In this document: positions 8,904-16,616 of the stretch, piece by piece
How positions within the stretch are numbered: position 1 is the stretch's first letter
Layout: every line of letters begins with the position of its first letter
Assembly: GCA_046329815.1 (NCBI GenBank)
Contig: JAXLTY010000002.1
Coordinates: 992,001 to 1,056,000, forward strand
DNA from: JADJSS01 sp046329815
GTDB lineage: Bacteria > Bacteroidota > Bacteroidia > Chitinophagales > JADIYW01
DNA length: 64,000 nt
Reading direction: 5' to 3'
Made by a program: the position numbers and the translations under genes
The notes under the pieces: generated by a model
What the model was told of the DNA's origin: nothing
The model's input: only the letters and a program-made list of their open reading frames with translations
Databases searched by the model: none

Positions 8904-9788
8904 ATGTCGCAGTGGCAAGGCAAATCGGAAGCGAATACACTTGGCTACAAAATATTCGTTCATATACTCAGAAGATTTGGTTTGCGCAGAGCATACTTAC
9001 TGCTGCGTTTCGTTTCCTTACATTATTTTTTATTTCACTGGAAAAGTTCCAAACCGATTTTATATTTATACAGAAATAAATTAGGTTTTGGATGGTTTAA
9101 AGCATTATGGAAATTGCGCGAAAACTATTATGTTTTCGGTCAAACCATCATTGATAAAGTGGCACTGTTGGCAAAAATAAAAACCAATTTCACATTTAAT
9201 TTAGATGGCAAAACAAATCTGGAAGAAATTGTAAAACGCGGAAAAGGTGGTTTGTTATTAAGTGCTCACGTTGGAAACTGGGAAGCCGCCGGACAAATGC
9301 TTGAACATCTCAAAACATCTGTAAATATTGTAATGTACGACGGTGAAGACGCAAACATCAAAAAATATTTAGACGATGTAACCGGCGAGCGATTATTCAA
9401 AATTATTTACGTAAAACCTGACTTATCACACATCTTTCAAATTAAAGAAGCATTGTCGAACAATGAAATTGTCTGCATGCACTCGGATCGTTTTTTGCCT
9501 GGCAATAAAACGATCACCACTTCGTTTTTAGGTGAAGATGCTTTGTTTCCGTATGGTCCGTTTTTACTAGCTTTAAAGTTGAATGTTCCGGTTACTTTTG
9601 TATATGCATTCAAGGAAACCAATTCGCATTATCATTTTTATTCTTCCAATTTATATTATTACGATAAATCAAAAGGCGATACAGAACAAACAGTTTTGAA
9701 AGATTATGTTTCCAACCTGGAAATTAAAGTGAAGCAATATCCTGAACAATGGTTCAACTACTACGATTTTTATAAAAAAGATTTATAG
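8904..9788 (+). CDS. LpxL/HtrB-type lysophospholipid acyltransferase
   Basis: A 294-residue membrane-associated acyltransferase of the LpxL/WaaM family. A hydrophobic N-terminal segment (about residues 30-48) precedes the catalytic HxxxxE motif, His122 to Glu127 in AHVGNWE. Members of this family recur in aryl-polyene and flexirubin clusters, where they are thought to attach the polyene to a lipid or other alcohol acceptor. By location this protein should use the product of the neighbouring ACP, not lipid A precursors, but a role in lipid A acylation cannot be excluded. Confidence 0.85.
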   Translation: MSQWQGKSEANTLGYKIFVHILRRFGLRRAYLLLRFVSLHYFLFHWKSSKPILYLYRNKLGFGWFKALWKLRENYYVFGQTIIDKVALLAKIKTNFTFNLDGKTNLEEIVKRGKGGLLLSAHVGNWEAAGQMLEHLKTSVNIVMYDGEDANIKKYLDDVTGERLFKIIYVKPDLSHIFQIKEALSNNEIVCMHSDRFLPGNKTITTSFLGEDALFPYGPFLLALKLNVPVTFVYAFKETNSHYHFYSSNLYYYDKSKGDTEQTVLKDYVSNLEIKVKQYPEQWFNYYDFYKKDL

Positions 9789-9809
9789 TCAAATCTTCAT
9801 CGCATTTAT

Positions 9810-9817
9810 TATTTTTG
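9810..9817 (+). promoter_or_regulatory. -7 box before the dehydratase gene
   Basis: TATTTTTG fits TAnnTTTG and lies 16 nt before the ATG at 9834, in the only sizeable gap (45 nt) of the first half of the locus. No -33 element is evident. Confidence 0.35.
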
Positions 9818-9833
9818 TTTGAAAATTAATTGA

Positions 9834-10262
9834 ATGCACGACTCACCTGTTCTCGATATAAATGTACTCGACGTTATTCCACAGCGCAAACCGATTGTAA
9901 TGATCGATAATTTGTTATACGCTGATGACAAAAAAACAATTTCCATATTTGAAATAAAACCGGATTGTATTTTTATTGAAGACCATTTTTTATCATCAAG
10001 CGGCATCATTGAAAACATTGCACAAACTGCAGCAGCCGGTTTTGGTTATATCGACAAACAACAAGGCAAACCGACTGCAATTGGTTATATCGCATCTGTT
10101 AAAGATATAAAAATTAATCAGTTGCCGCCGGTTGGCACAAAAATTGCCACTGAAACAACAGCACAAAATAAAGTGCTGGATTTCAATATTATTAAGGGAA
10201 AAGTTATATTTGAAGGAACAGAAATAGCTAGCTGTGAAATGAGAATTTTCGTTAAACCATAA
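9834..10262 (+). CDS. FabZ-like hotdog-fold 3-hydroxyacyl-ACP dehydratase
   Basis: A 142-residue hotdog protein expected to dehydrate 3-hydroxyacyl-ACP and so create the conjugated double bonds. The opening IPQRKPIVMIDN parallels the FabZ start LPHRYPFLLVD. The probable catalytic pair is the His in EDHF and the Glu in GIIENIAQT, which align with the FabZ His and Glu. The family is divergent, as is usual for dehydratases of aryl-polyene clusters. It is followed after 10 nt by the first of two exported paralogues. Confidence 0.82.
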   Translation: MHDSPVLDINVLDVIPQRKPIVMIDNLLYADDKKTISIFEIKPDCIFIEDHFLSSSGIIENIAQTAAAGFGYIDKQQGKPTAIGYIASVKDIKINQLPPVGTKIATETTAQNKVLDFNIIKGKVIFEGTEIASCEMRIFVKP

Positions 10263-10272
10263 AAATAAATCC

Positions 10273-10908
10273 ATGAACAAACTAACATCTTTATTTGCAT
10301 TCATTTTGATATTCGCATTTAGCGTTACAAATAATGTAAAAGCACAAACCGTAAAAGATATTTTTTCAGATGAAACACCTGTCACCTACTTTGGTGTTGA
10401 TTTCTCTAATGCTAAATTTTATGGCGATCCTGGAACCGTTGATGGCGTTGAAATGGTTGGACTTTTAAAAAAGATCAATGATCTAATTATCAAAGAATAC
10501 GAAAAGAAATACAATATTGCACTGGCGCTTAAACGCAATACCGTAAATTTAGATATCAGTTTGACTGATAAGTTAAATGCAGGTATTTCGGCAGGTAAAT
10601 TTATCACTTCTAATCCTGGTGATATTAATAAACTGGATGAAAGCGCTATAAAAAAGATCGTGGCAAAATATAAAACCAGTGGCAAAGGTATCGGCATGGT
10701 TTTTATTGTTGACAATATGGATAAACCAAAAAATGAAACTACAGCTTGGGTAACTTTCTTTAGTTTATCTTCTAAAAAAGTTATACTATCGGAAAAAATG
10801 AGCGGCAAAGCTGCCGGCTTTGGCTTCCGTAATTTTTGGACACGTCCAATTTATGATATGATTAAAGACATTCAAATGACTTATTCTTCAAAATGGTCAA
10901 CTAAATAA
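10273..10908 (+). CDS. Exported protein of unknown function, paralogue A
   Basis: A 211-residue protein with a Sec signal peptide (residues 1-24, ending in VKA). I do not recognise the family. It is clearly homologous to the next gene. Both share a start FSDxxPxTYxGxDF, then AKxxG, a stretch INxLIIxEY, a core GIGMVFIVD and WVTFFSLS, and a C-terminal RNxWxRPxY. The mature protein looks soluble and periplasmic, or loosely attached to the outer membrane. Its place between the dehydratase and the thioesterase suggests a role in handling or placing the polyene outside the cytoplasm; this is inference from position only. Confidence 0.85.
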   Translation: MNKLTSLFAFILIFAFSVTNNVKAQTVKDIFSDETPVTYFGVDFSNAKFYGDPGTVDGVEMVGLLKKINDLIIKEYEKKYNIALALKRNTVNLDISLTDKLNAGISAGKFITSNPGDINKLDESAIKKIVAKYKTSGKGIGMVFIVDNMDKPKNETTAWVTFFSLSSKKVILSEKMSGKAAGFGFRNFWTRPIYDMIKDIQMTYSSKWSTK

Positions 10909-10942
10909 ATTAATAAATACAAAGTTTTAAATTAAAATTACC

Positions 10943-11575
10943 ATGAAAAAGCAAACTTTATTTTTACTTGTTACTTTCTTATTTTCTTTTTATTCCAACA
11001 AAGCGCAAACTGCTGCTGATGTGTTTTCAGACAATGTGCCGATTACCTATGTTGGTGCTGATTTCACGCACGCTAAATACTTTGGAAATGGAGATTATTT
11101 CGATCCAACCGTGCTTACGCCTATGGCAAAAAGAATCAATAATCTTATTATCACGGAATACGACAAATACAATATTGAAAAAGCAATAAAAAAAGAAGTG
11201 CGTTTGAAAATTGATGTTACTGATGCATTGAATGAAACTATCGATGGCGCTAAAATGGTTGTTGAAAAAGCTGAGAATATAACTGAAGACGAAGTAAAAA
11301 CAATTGTGAGCAATTACGATTTGAAAGGTTATGAAAAAACAGGCATTGGTATGGTTTTCATTGTAGATTTATTGGATAAGAATGCAGTGAATGCTTCCAT
11401 GTGGGTTACATTTTTTAGTTTAAGTACAAAACAGGTTATATTCACAGAACAAGTAGCCGGCGAAGCTGGTGGTGCCGGTTTAAGAAATTATTGGGCACGT
11501 CCTTTCTATGAAGTTATCGCTGATATGAAATCCAAAGATTGGAAAAAATGGAAATCTAAGTATGGTGCAAAATAA
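10943..11575 (+). CDS. Exported protein of unknown function, paralogue B
   Basis: A 210-residue exported protein (signal peptide 1-21, ending in NKA) that is a tandem duplicate of the preceding gene. It keeps the FSDxxPxTYxGxDF start, GIGMVFIVD, WVTFFSLSTK and the RNYWARPFY end. The central region (about residues 75-125) has diverged most. Its last 14 nt overlap the start of the thioesterase gene, which ties it to the biosynthetic operon. No enzymatic motif is recognised. Retention of both copies suggests a pair of subunits or division of labour. Confidence 0.85.
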   Translation: MKKQTLFLLVTFLFSFYSNKAQTAADVFSDNVPITYVGADFTHAKYFGNGDYFDPTVLTPMAKRINNLIITEYDKYNIEKAIKKEVRLKIDVTDALNETIDGAKMVVEKAENITEDEVKTIVSNYDLKGYEKTGIGMVFIVDLLDKNAVNASMWVTFFSLSTKQVIFTEQVAGEAGGAGLRNYWARPFYEVIADMKSKDWKKWKSKYGAK

Positions 11576-11990
11576 GCTGACCGCAACTACTTCCATTAGA
11601 ATTCGATTTAGTGAAACTGATGCGCTTGGCATTGCGTGGCACGGTAACTTTTTAACTTATTTTGAAGACGGACGCGATGCATTCGGCGATAAGTTTGGCA
11701 TGCATTACATGGATATTTTCAATAATGGCTTTATAGCACCAATTGTTAAAGTGAGTTGTGATTATAAGAAAATGGTCAACTACGGCGACACTGTTTTGAT
11801 CGATACGACTTATGAAAATTGTGCTTCATCGAAACTGATTTTACATTACAAATTATATACACCGGAAAGCAACGAAACCATTGCAACCGGTTCTACTACG
11901 CAGGTGTTCTTAGATGCAGCGACTAAAAAACTGCAGCTAAGACCGCCTGCGTTCCTTTTAGAATGGAAACAAAAACACCATCTTATTTAA
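11562..11990 (+). CDS. YbgC/4-hydroxybenzoyl-CoA-type acyl thioesterase
   Basis: A 142-residue hotdog thioesterase expected to hydrolyse an acyl-CoA or acyl-ACP thioester. The signature ETDALGIAWHGNFLTYFED parallels the YbgC motif (TDAxGxVxHxxYLxxFE), with the catalytic Asp in ETDA. Its ATG lies 14 nt inside the 3' end of the preceding exported-protein gene, so translation is coupled, and 3 nt separate it from the next ketosynthase. The likely role is release or editing of polyene intermediates. Confidence 0.87.
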   Translation: MVQNKLTATTSIRIRFSETDALGIAWHGNFLTYFEDGRDAFGDKFGMHYMDIFNNGFIAPIVKVSCDYKKMVNYGDTVLIDTTYENCASSKLILHYKLYTPESNETIATGSTTQVFLDAATKKLQLRPPAFLLEWKQKHHLI

Positions 11991-11993
11991 ATC

Positions 11994-13136
11994 ATGTCCA
12001 CACCTGTTTTCATTCATGCGCATAATGTTATTTCGCCGTTAGGTGTTACGTCTGCTGCTAATTTTGAAAATGCATTAAATAACAAAACCGGTGTTACAAA
12101 ACAACTTCGAGTTGATATTGATGACGAAGAAATGCATACTGCACTTATCGCGAATGATTCGTTTCTGCATCTTGTAAATACACCAAACAATTATACGCGT
12201 TTTGAAACTTTAGCCATCGCTTCAGTGCAGCAAACACTGGCTGACTCAACAATTGATATTACCGATGCTAAAACTCTTTTTATACTTTCCACCACAAAAG
12301 GAAATATTGCTTTGCTGGAAGACAATGCAGTAAACGCTGCACTTTACAAACATGTTTCATTGTTTCATTCAGCAAAACTAATCGCGCAGCACTTCAACAA
12401 TCCGAATATTCCGGTGGTAATTTCCAATGCTTGTATTTCAGGTATTGCAGCGATGATATATGCAAAACGAATTTTGGAAAACGGACAATATGATAACGCT
12501 GTGATTGTCGGTGCCGATACGATCAGTAAGTTTGTATATTCAGGTTTTAAATCGTTTCATGCTTTAAGTAAAGGTATTTGTAAACCTTTTTCGGCTGACA
12601 GAGATGGTATTAATTTGGGCGAAGCGGCGGCAACAGTTATACTAACGACTACTCATCTGCCCGGACAAAAAGTAATATTGAAATCAGGTGCGATTGGCAA
12701 CGATGCAAACCATTTGTCCGGTCCATCAAAAACCGGCGAAGAGTTGAGTTTGGCGATTACCAAGTCTTTACGCGAAGCAAATGTAAGTGCTGATGCGATC
12801 GATTTTATTTCTACACATGGAACAGCAACGCCATACAATGATGAAATGGAGGCAAAAGCATTTCACCTGGCGAAACTAAACGATGTTCCGGTGAATAGTC
12901 TAAAAGGTTACTTCGGACATACGCTTGGCGCTGCAGGTTTGCTGGAAACAGTAATAAGTATTTTGTCGTTAGAAAACGGAGTTATATTACCTACTTATAA
13001 CTTTACACAATTAGGTGTTTCAGTACCTATTACAGTTTGTTCGGCGCCGATAGCAAAAGATATGCATTATTTTATCAAGACCGCTTCGGGTTTTGGCGGC
13101 TGCAACGCGGCTGCTGTTTTTGAAAAAGTAGATTAA
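11994..13136 (+). CDS. Second beta-ketoacyl-ACP synthase
   Basis: A 380-residue condensing enzyme, shorter and more divergent than the first ketosynthase of the locus. The Cys-His-His set is complete: Cys147 in SNACISGI, His275 in STHGTATP, Lys304 and His309 in LKGYFGHT. In aryl-polyene pathways one ketosynthase commonly pairs with a partner acting as a chain-length factor. Because the active-site Cys is retained, this protein should be able to condense on its own, perhaps in the initiating step. It closes the locus; the next gene is convergent. Confidence 0.87.
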   Translation: MSTPVFIHAHNVISPLGVTSAANFENALNNKTGVTKQLRVDIDDEEMHTALIANDSFLHLVNTPNNYTRFETLAIASVQQTLADSTIDITDAKTLFILSTTKGNIALLEDNAVNAALYKHVSLFHSAKLIAQHFNNPNIPVVISNACISGIAAMIYAKRILENGQYDNAVIVGADTISKFVYSGFKSFHALSKGICKPFSADRDGINLGEAAATVILTTTHLPGQKVILKSGAIGNDANHLSGPSKTGEELSLAITKSLREANVSADAIDFISTHGTATPYNDEMEAKAFHLAKLNDVPVNSLKGYFGHTLGAAGLLETVISILSLENGVILPTYNFTQLGVSVPITVCSAPIAKDMHYFIKTASGFGGCNAAAVFEKVD

Positions 13137-13147
13137 TTGCTACAATG

Positions 13148-13846
13148 TTAACAGATTAGAAGCAACCTACTTTGTCCGGGTTTTTCTTTTGGTGCGCGGT
13201 GCAAACAAGGCAAAACCTGACTTTCCGGATGATCGACCGCCAATCTCCATAAGTTGCCAAGTCCTAAATTGATGAGTTGCGCATCTGGTATCGGCTGATA
13301 ATGCAGATCAAAGAAATGTTCAGTCAAGAAAGCATCAAAACTGTCATCTGTTCCATTGTATAGCTTTCTGAGTTCAGCGCGTATTTCCGGAATCAGTACT
13401 TTTTGTTTGCCTTGTGCGTTAGGCAATATTTCACTCGGCTCACCATAATAGGTGCATAAAAAAGTATCGGTTGGTACTGGAGAACGATCTATATGAAACG
13501 AATACACATCTGTTGAAAAAAACGGATAGCTATCGTCTCTGTCATAGTGCTTTATCACATTCAGCGTTGGCGATGCGCCATGTGCTTTCAATAACTGAAA
13601 ATCATTGAAAAGAATTTTGCGTGCCAGTTGTCCTTGTTCACTTAACTGAAGTGCACGAAGTTCATCTTGTTCTATTACTGCTATGTTTTCGTCCGTCTCT
13701 ATCTTTGCAACAATTTCTGCAAAATCACCTTTCAATTGTCTCGGCCAGCAAATTGCATTCGTTTGTCCATAAAACGGAATAGTAACAAGGTCGTGGAAAT
13801 TAGTGACAACATGAATCTGGTTTTCTGCAGGAAATAAATCTGACAT
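13148..13846 (-). CDS. DUF1826-like protein with a possible 2-oxoglutarate/Fe(II) oxygenase core
   Basis: A 232-residue cytoplasmic protein. It has His118-x-Asp120 in YSFHIDRSP, then TFLCTYYGEPSEILPN, and later His216 in LHRAPK with Arg227. This H-x-D...H...R pattern on a double-stranded beta-helix-like layout is what DUF1826 proteins show. It suggests, without proving, non-haem iron chemistry. It converges on the biosynthetic locus (11 nt between stops), and a well-formed promoter precedes it. A link to polyene modification is possible but unsupported. Confidence 0.7.
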   Translation of the reverse strand: MSDLFPAENQIHVVTNFHDLVTIPFYGQTNAICWPRQLKGDFAEIVAKIETDENIAVIEQDELRALQLSEQGQLARKILFNDFQLLKAHGASPTLNVIKHYDRDDSYPFFSTDVYSFHIDRSPVPTDTFLCTYYGEPSEILPNAQGKQKVLIPEIRAELRKLYNGTDDSFDAFLTEHFFDLHYQPIPDAQLINLGLGNLWRLAVDHPESQVLPCLHRAPKEKPGQSRLLLIC

Positions 13847-13866
13847 AATATAGCTTGTGCTTATTT

Positions 13867-13898
13867 CAAATCTACTGTTTATTTATTATCCAACCAAA
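13867..13898 (-). promoter_or_regulatory. Promoter of the DUF1826-like gene
   Basis: On the minus strand there is TTTG (13895-13898), 20 nt, then TAGATTTG (13867-13874), with the start codon 21 nt further on. Both elements and the spacing fit the Bacteroidota consensus. Confidence 0.6.
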
Positions 13899-13942
13899 AA
13901 TGGTTTTATATGATGTGATAAAAAAGATTTGGAATAAAAAAG

Positions 13943-13984
13943 AATAATTTTATAGATTGTCTCGGTTGATGAGACACCATCAAT
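13943..13984 (+). repeat. Hairpin-bearing intergenic repeat, copy 1
   Basis: The 37-nt block starting AATAATTTTATAGATTGT is repeated at 14890 with two differences. Its 3' part folds as TTGATG, loop AGACAC, CATCAA. It lies 60 nt upstream of the esterase gene. It may be a mobile or regulatory element; no transposase is nearby. Confidence 0.75.
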
Positions 13985-14009
13985 AGGATAAACATCTTAA
14001 AAATGTTTG

Positions 14010-14017
14010 TATATTTG
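14010..14017 (+). promoter_or_regulatory. -7 box of the esterase gene
   Basis: TATATTTG fits TAnnTTTG and lies 26 nt before the ATG at 14044. It is 25 nt downstream of the hairpin repeat, so the repeat would be outside the transcript. Confidence 0.45.
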
Positions 14018-14043
14018 CATCAGATAAAACACAACTCATCAAT

Positions 14044-14853
14044 ATGAAATTAGTTTACTACAATCTATTCCTGATAATTCTTGTAATTGGCTGCGCCAAT
14101 TCTGTGAAGAAAGATGCAATTCCTGTTCATGATAGTTTTACTATTGAATCAAAACAAGTAGGCGAAACCAGAACTATTAACGTGTGGACACCAGCAGAAT
14201 ATACTACTGGCAATGATTCATTTCCTGTGATGTATATGGCAGACGGCGGAATAAAAGAAGATTTTCCGCATATAGCAAATACACTTGCTGCACTTGTGAA
14301 AGCTAAAAAAATTAAACCGCTCATTCTTGTGGGCATAGAAAATACACAACGAAGAAGAGATCTGACCGGTTTTACAGAAGTGGCAACAGATAAAGAGATT
14401 GCGCCTGTGGTTGGCGGTTCTGCTAAATTCAGAGCATTTATAAGTGATGAACTGTTTCCTGAAATTAATAAACGATACAGAACAACTCATGAAAAAAGTA
14501 TCATCGGTGAATCGGCATCCGGACTTTTTGTTGTTGAAACATTTTTCATGGCACCTGAACTGTTTGATGCATACATTGCATTCGATCCGTCATTGTGGTG
14601 GAACAATCATTATTTAGTAAGAACCGCAAAAGAACATTTAACAAAATTTCCGGCAACTGAAAAAAGATTATGGTTTGGAAGTTCTAATGCAGAAGATATT
14701 TCGGTATATACAAAAGAATTAGCTGCAGTTTTAACAACTGCAAACCTCAGCAACCTGAAATGGAATTTTTCAGATGAACCAAAAGAAGAACACTCGACAA
14801 TCTTCAGAGCAACAAAAGAAAAAGCTATCATCTGGACATTAGGAATACACTAA
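14044..14853 (+). CDS. Esterase D / enterochelin esterase-like lipoprotein hydrolase
   Basis: A 269-residue alpha/beta hydrolase. A lipoprotein signal ends in VIGC (Cys17), placing it in the envelope. The family pattern is clear: VMYMADGG oxyanion region, nucleophile elbow IGESASG (Ser157) and catalytic His250 in EEHSTIF, as in Fes/esterase D proteins where the His stands in HGS. The elbow is GxSxS, not the usual GxSxG. The substrate is unknown; relatives hydrolyse siderophore or acyl esters. The gene is flanked by two copies of a 37-nt hairpin repeat, so it might have moved as a unit. Confidence 0.85.
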   Translation: MKLVYYNLFLIILVIGCANSVKKDAIPVHDSFTIESKQVGETRTINVWTPAEYTTGNDSFPVMYMADGGIKEDFPHIANTLAALVKAKKIKPLILVGIENTQRRRDLTGFTEVATDKEIAPVVGGSAKFRAFISDELFPEINKRYRTTHEKSIIGESASGLFVVETFFMAPELFDAYIAFDPSLWWNNHYLVRTAKEHLTKFPATEKRLWFGSSNAEDISVYTKELAAVLTTANLSNLKWNFSDEPKEEHSTIFRATKEKAIIWTLGIH

Positions 14854-14889
14854 ATCAAATTGCTAATTTTCTTTTTTTGGATTAGAAAA

Positions 14890-14932
14890 AATAATTTTAT
14901 AGATTGTTTCGGTTGGTGAGACACCAACTGAT
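14890..14932 (+). repeat. Hairpin-bearing intergenic repeat, copy 2
   Basis: Second copy of the block at 13943, in the same orientation, 35 of 37 bases identical. Here the hairpin is GTTGGTG, loop AGA, CACCAAC. The arm sequences differ between copies but both can pair, which suggests the fold matters. It ends 16 nt before the cupin gene. Confidence 0.75.
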
Positions 14933-14948
14933 ATAAAAATTATAATGA

Positions 14949-15284
14949 ATGAATATACCATTCCAAACCATAGACTGGACGACTATTGAGAAGTCAGAAC
15001 ACAAAGGCGCGAGTGGTACTTCGTTCTGGCAAACGTTACAGCTTGACGGCTTGCGTGTGCGTATCGTAAAATATTCTGCCAACTATATGGCTGACCACTG
15101 GTGTCAGAAAGGTCATATCGTTTACTGCTTAGAAGGCAGTTTTGAAAGTGAGTTGAAAAACGGCGAAACAATGACGCTGACGAAAGGCATGTCGTATGTG
15201 GTATCAGATGACTTAAGTTCGCATCGGTCTTCGACTAAAGATGGTGCAACGTTGCTGATTGTTGACGGTGATTTTTTGAAATAA
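14949..15284 (+). CDS. Small DHCW-type cupin protein
   Basis: A 111-residue single-domain cupin. The first cupin motif is seen as MADHWCQKGHIVYCLEG (His50 and His56 as possible metal ligands, Glu62), and the second ends in the SSHRSS segment (His92). The core matches the small cupin family annotated by a DHCW motif; here the order is Asp49-His50-Trp51-Cys52. Function is unknown. ATG at 14949 is chosen; an out-of-frame ATG lies four bases upstream. Confidence 0.8.
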   Translation: MNIPFQTIDWTTIEKSEHKGASGTSFWQTLQLDGLRVRIVKYSANYMADHWCQKGHIVYCLEGSFESELKNGETMTLTKGMSYVVSDDLSSHRSSTKDGATLLIVDGDFLK

Positions 15285-15350
15285 ATTTCAGTATTGAACT
15301 AAAATAAGCTTAATTTGGTTTTGTAATCATATCATTTAAAAAAACAAACT

Positions 15351-15572
15351 ATGTTGAAGATCATTGGAATTATACTGGGTTTAGCATCCATTATCGGCAT
15401 GTTGCTTGGCTTCATACCTTTATTGGGTTGGTTTAACTGGCTGAACATACCGGTTGCGGTGGTCGGTTTAATTTTCAGTGTTGCTGGAAAATCGAGCAGC
15501 GGAAAAATACTGAATGTTGTTGCTATATTATTCGGTATGATGCGCCTGTTGTTAGGCGGCGGTATTTTCTAA
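15351..15572 (+). CDS. Small hydrophobic membrane protein
   Basis: A 73-residue protein made almost entirely of hydrophobic and glycine residues, with about three membrane-spanning segments (roughly 3-25, 28-46 and 52-72) and a polar turn GKSSSGK. It starts with ATG 66 nt after the cupin and is followed closely (12 nt) by another membrane protein on the same strand. The family is not recognised beyond a small integral membrane protein. Confidence 0.72.
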   Translation: MLKIIGIILGLASIIGMLLGFIPLLGWFNWLNIPVAVVGLIFSVAGKSSSGKILNVVAILFGMMRLLLGGGIF

Positions 15573-15584
15573 TCATTTATACGC

Positions 15585-16052
15585 GTGTATTCATTCTTAT
15601 TGCCTTTACATTCTTTAGTTCGTTGGTTTGTTTTATCCAGCTTGCTGTTCGCTGTTGTTCGCGCGTATTATGGATGGTTCATGAAGAAACCTTTTACTGC
15701 ATTTGACAATAGAGTAAGACATACCACAGCTACGATTGCGCATATACAACTCATCATCGGATTGTGGTTGTATGGTATTAGTCCTGTTGTGCGCTATTTC
15801 TTGGCTAATTTTAAAGAAGCTATACACCAAAGAGAAATTCGTTTCTTTGGCATGGAACATATTACTGTAATGCTTGTGGCAATGGTTGTAATTACGATTG
15901 GTTCGGCAATGGCGAAACGCAAACCTACTGACTTACAGAAATTCAAAACTATGGCAATATGGTTTACCTTTGGATTGTTGCTGATCTTATCTTCTGTTCC
16001 GTGGAAATTTTCGCCATTAATCAGCCGTCCGTATTTTAGAGCGTTTTGGTAA
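15585..16052 (+). CDS. Four-helix membrane protein, cytochrome b-like
   Basis: A 155-residue integral membrane protein with four predicted helices. The start HSLVRWFVL, conserved histidines in TTATIAHIQLIIG and FFGMEHITVML, and the SSVPW end resemble small Bacteroidota membrane proteins often annotated as cytochrome B. Haem binding by the membrane histidines is plausible but unproven. The start codon is GTG; it gives MYSFLLPLHS and no better in-frame ATG exists. It follows the preceding small membrane protein by 12 nt. Confidence 0.72.
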   Translation: MYSFLLPLHSLVRWFVLSSLLFAVVRAYYGWFMKKPFTAFDNRVRHTTATIAHIQLIIGLWLYGISPVVRYFLANFKEAIHQREIRFFGMEHITVMLVAMVVITIGSAMAKRKPTDLQKFKTMAIWFTFGLLLILSSVPWKFSPLISRPYFRAFW

Positions 16053-16166
16053 TAAGTTGATATTCATAATTTGAAAAGAACGTGAATAAGTATTTCAAAT
16101 CAGTTTATATCACTTCTTTTTTTTGCCTTATATTTACACAATAGTTCAAATACTAAAACTAAAAGC

Positions 16167-16613
16167 ATGGCTTCGCTTTTCGACAAATCCACACAAGATT
16201 CGATGTTTGCAAGAATTAACCGGTTGAGTGCCGCATCAACACGCAAATGGGGCACGATGTCCGTGTCGCAAATGCTGAAACACATGAGCGTTGCATTTGC
16301 AGTTCCAATTAATAAAATACAGGTTCCAAAAGATAAACTCTATTATTTATCAGCCAATCCTTTCGCTCGCTGGATGATGATAAAAGTCATGACGAAATGG
16401 CCAAAAAATTTAGTAACTGCCGAGTCATTTAAAGTGAAAAACGATCCTGATTTTGAAGCAACCAAACAAGAATTATTAGCCAACCTATATGATTTCTTAA
16501 ATGCTACCACATTTGACGGAGTTCACCCTGTTTTTGGTGTAATGAGCAAAGAACTTTGGGGCAACGCTATGGCTATACATTTAAATCATCATTTAGAACA
16601 ATTCGGCGTTTAA
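16167..16613 (+). CDS. DUF1569 (DinB-superfamily) protein
   Basis: A 148-residue helical protein. The segment RKWGTMSVSQMLKHMS and the C-terminal HLNHHLEQF are the typical metal-site region of DUF1569, a branch of the DinB/YfiT-like four-helix-bundle superfamily. Such proteins bind a divalent metal and are often linked to thiol or xenobiotic metabolism, but no activity is known for this branch. purM starts 3 nt after it, so the two are probably cotranscribed. Confidence 0.8.
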   Translation: MASLFDKSTQDSMFARINRLSAASTRKWGTMSVSQMLKHMSVAFAVPINKIQVPKDKLYYLSANPFARWMMIKVMTKWPKNLVTAESFKVKNDPDFEATKQELLANLYDFLNATTFDGVHPVFGVMSKELWGNAMAIHLNHHLEQFGV

Positions 16614-16616
16614 TTT

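Noticed and set aside
13943..14932. Integron-type attC sites around the esterase
   Set aside because: The hairpins lack the attC core-site pattern (GTTRRRY with its complement) and no integrase is present.
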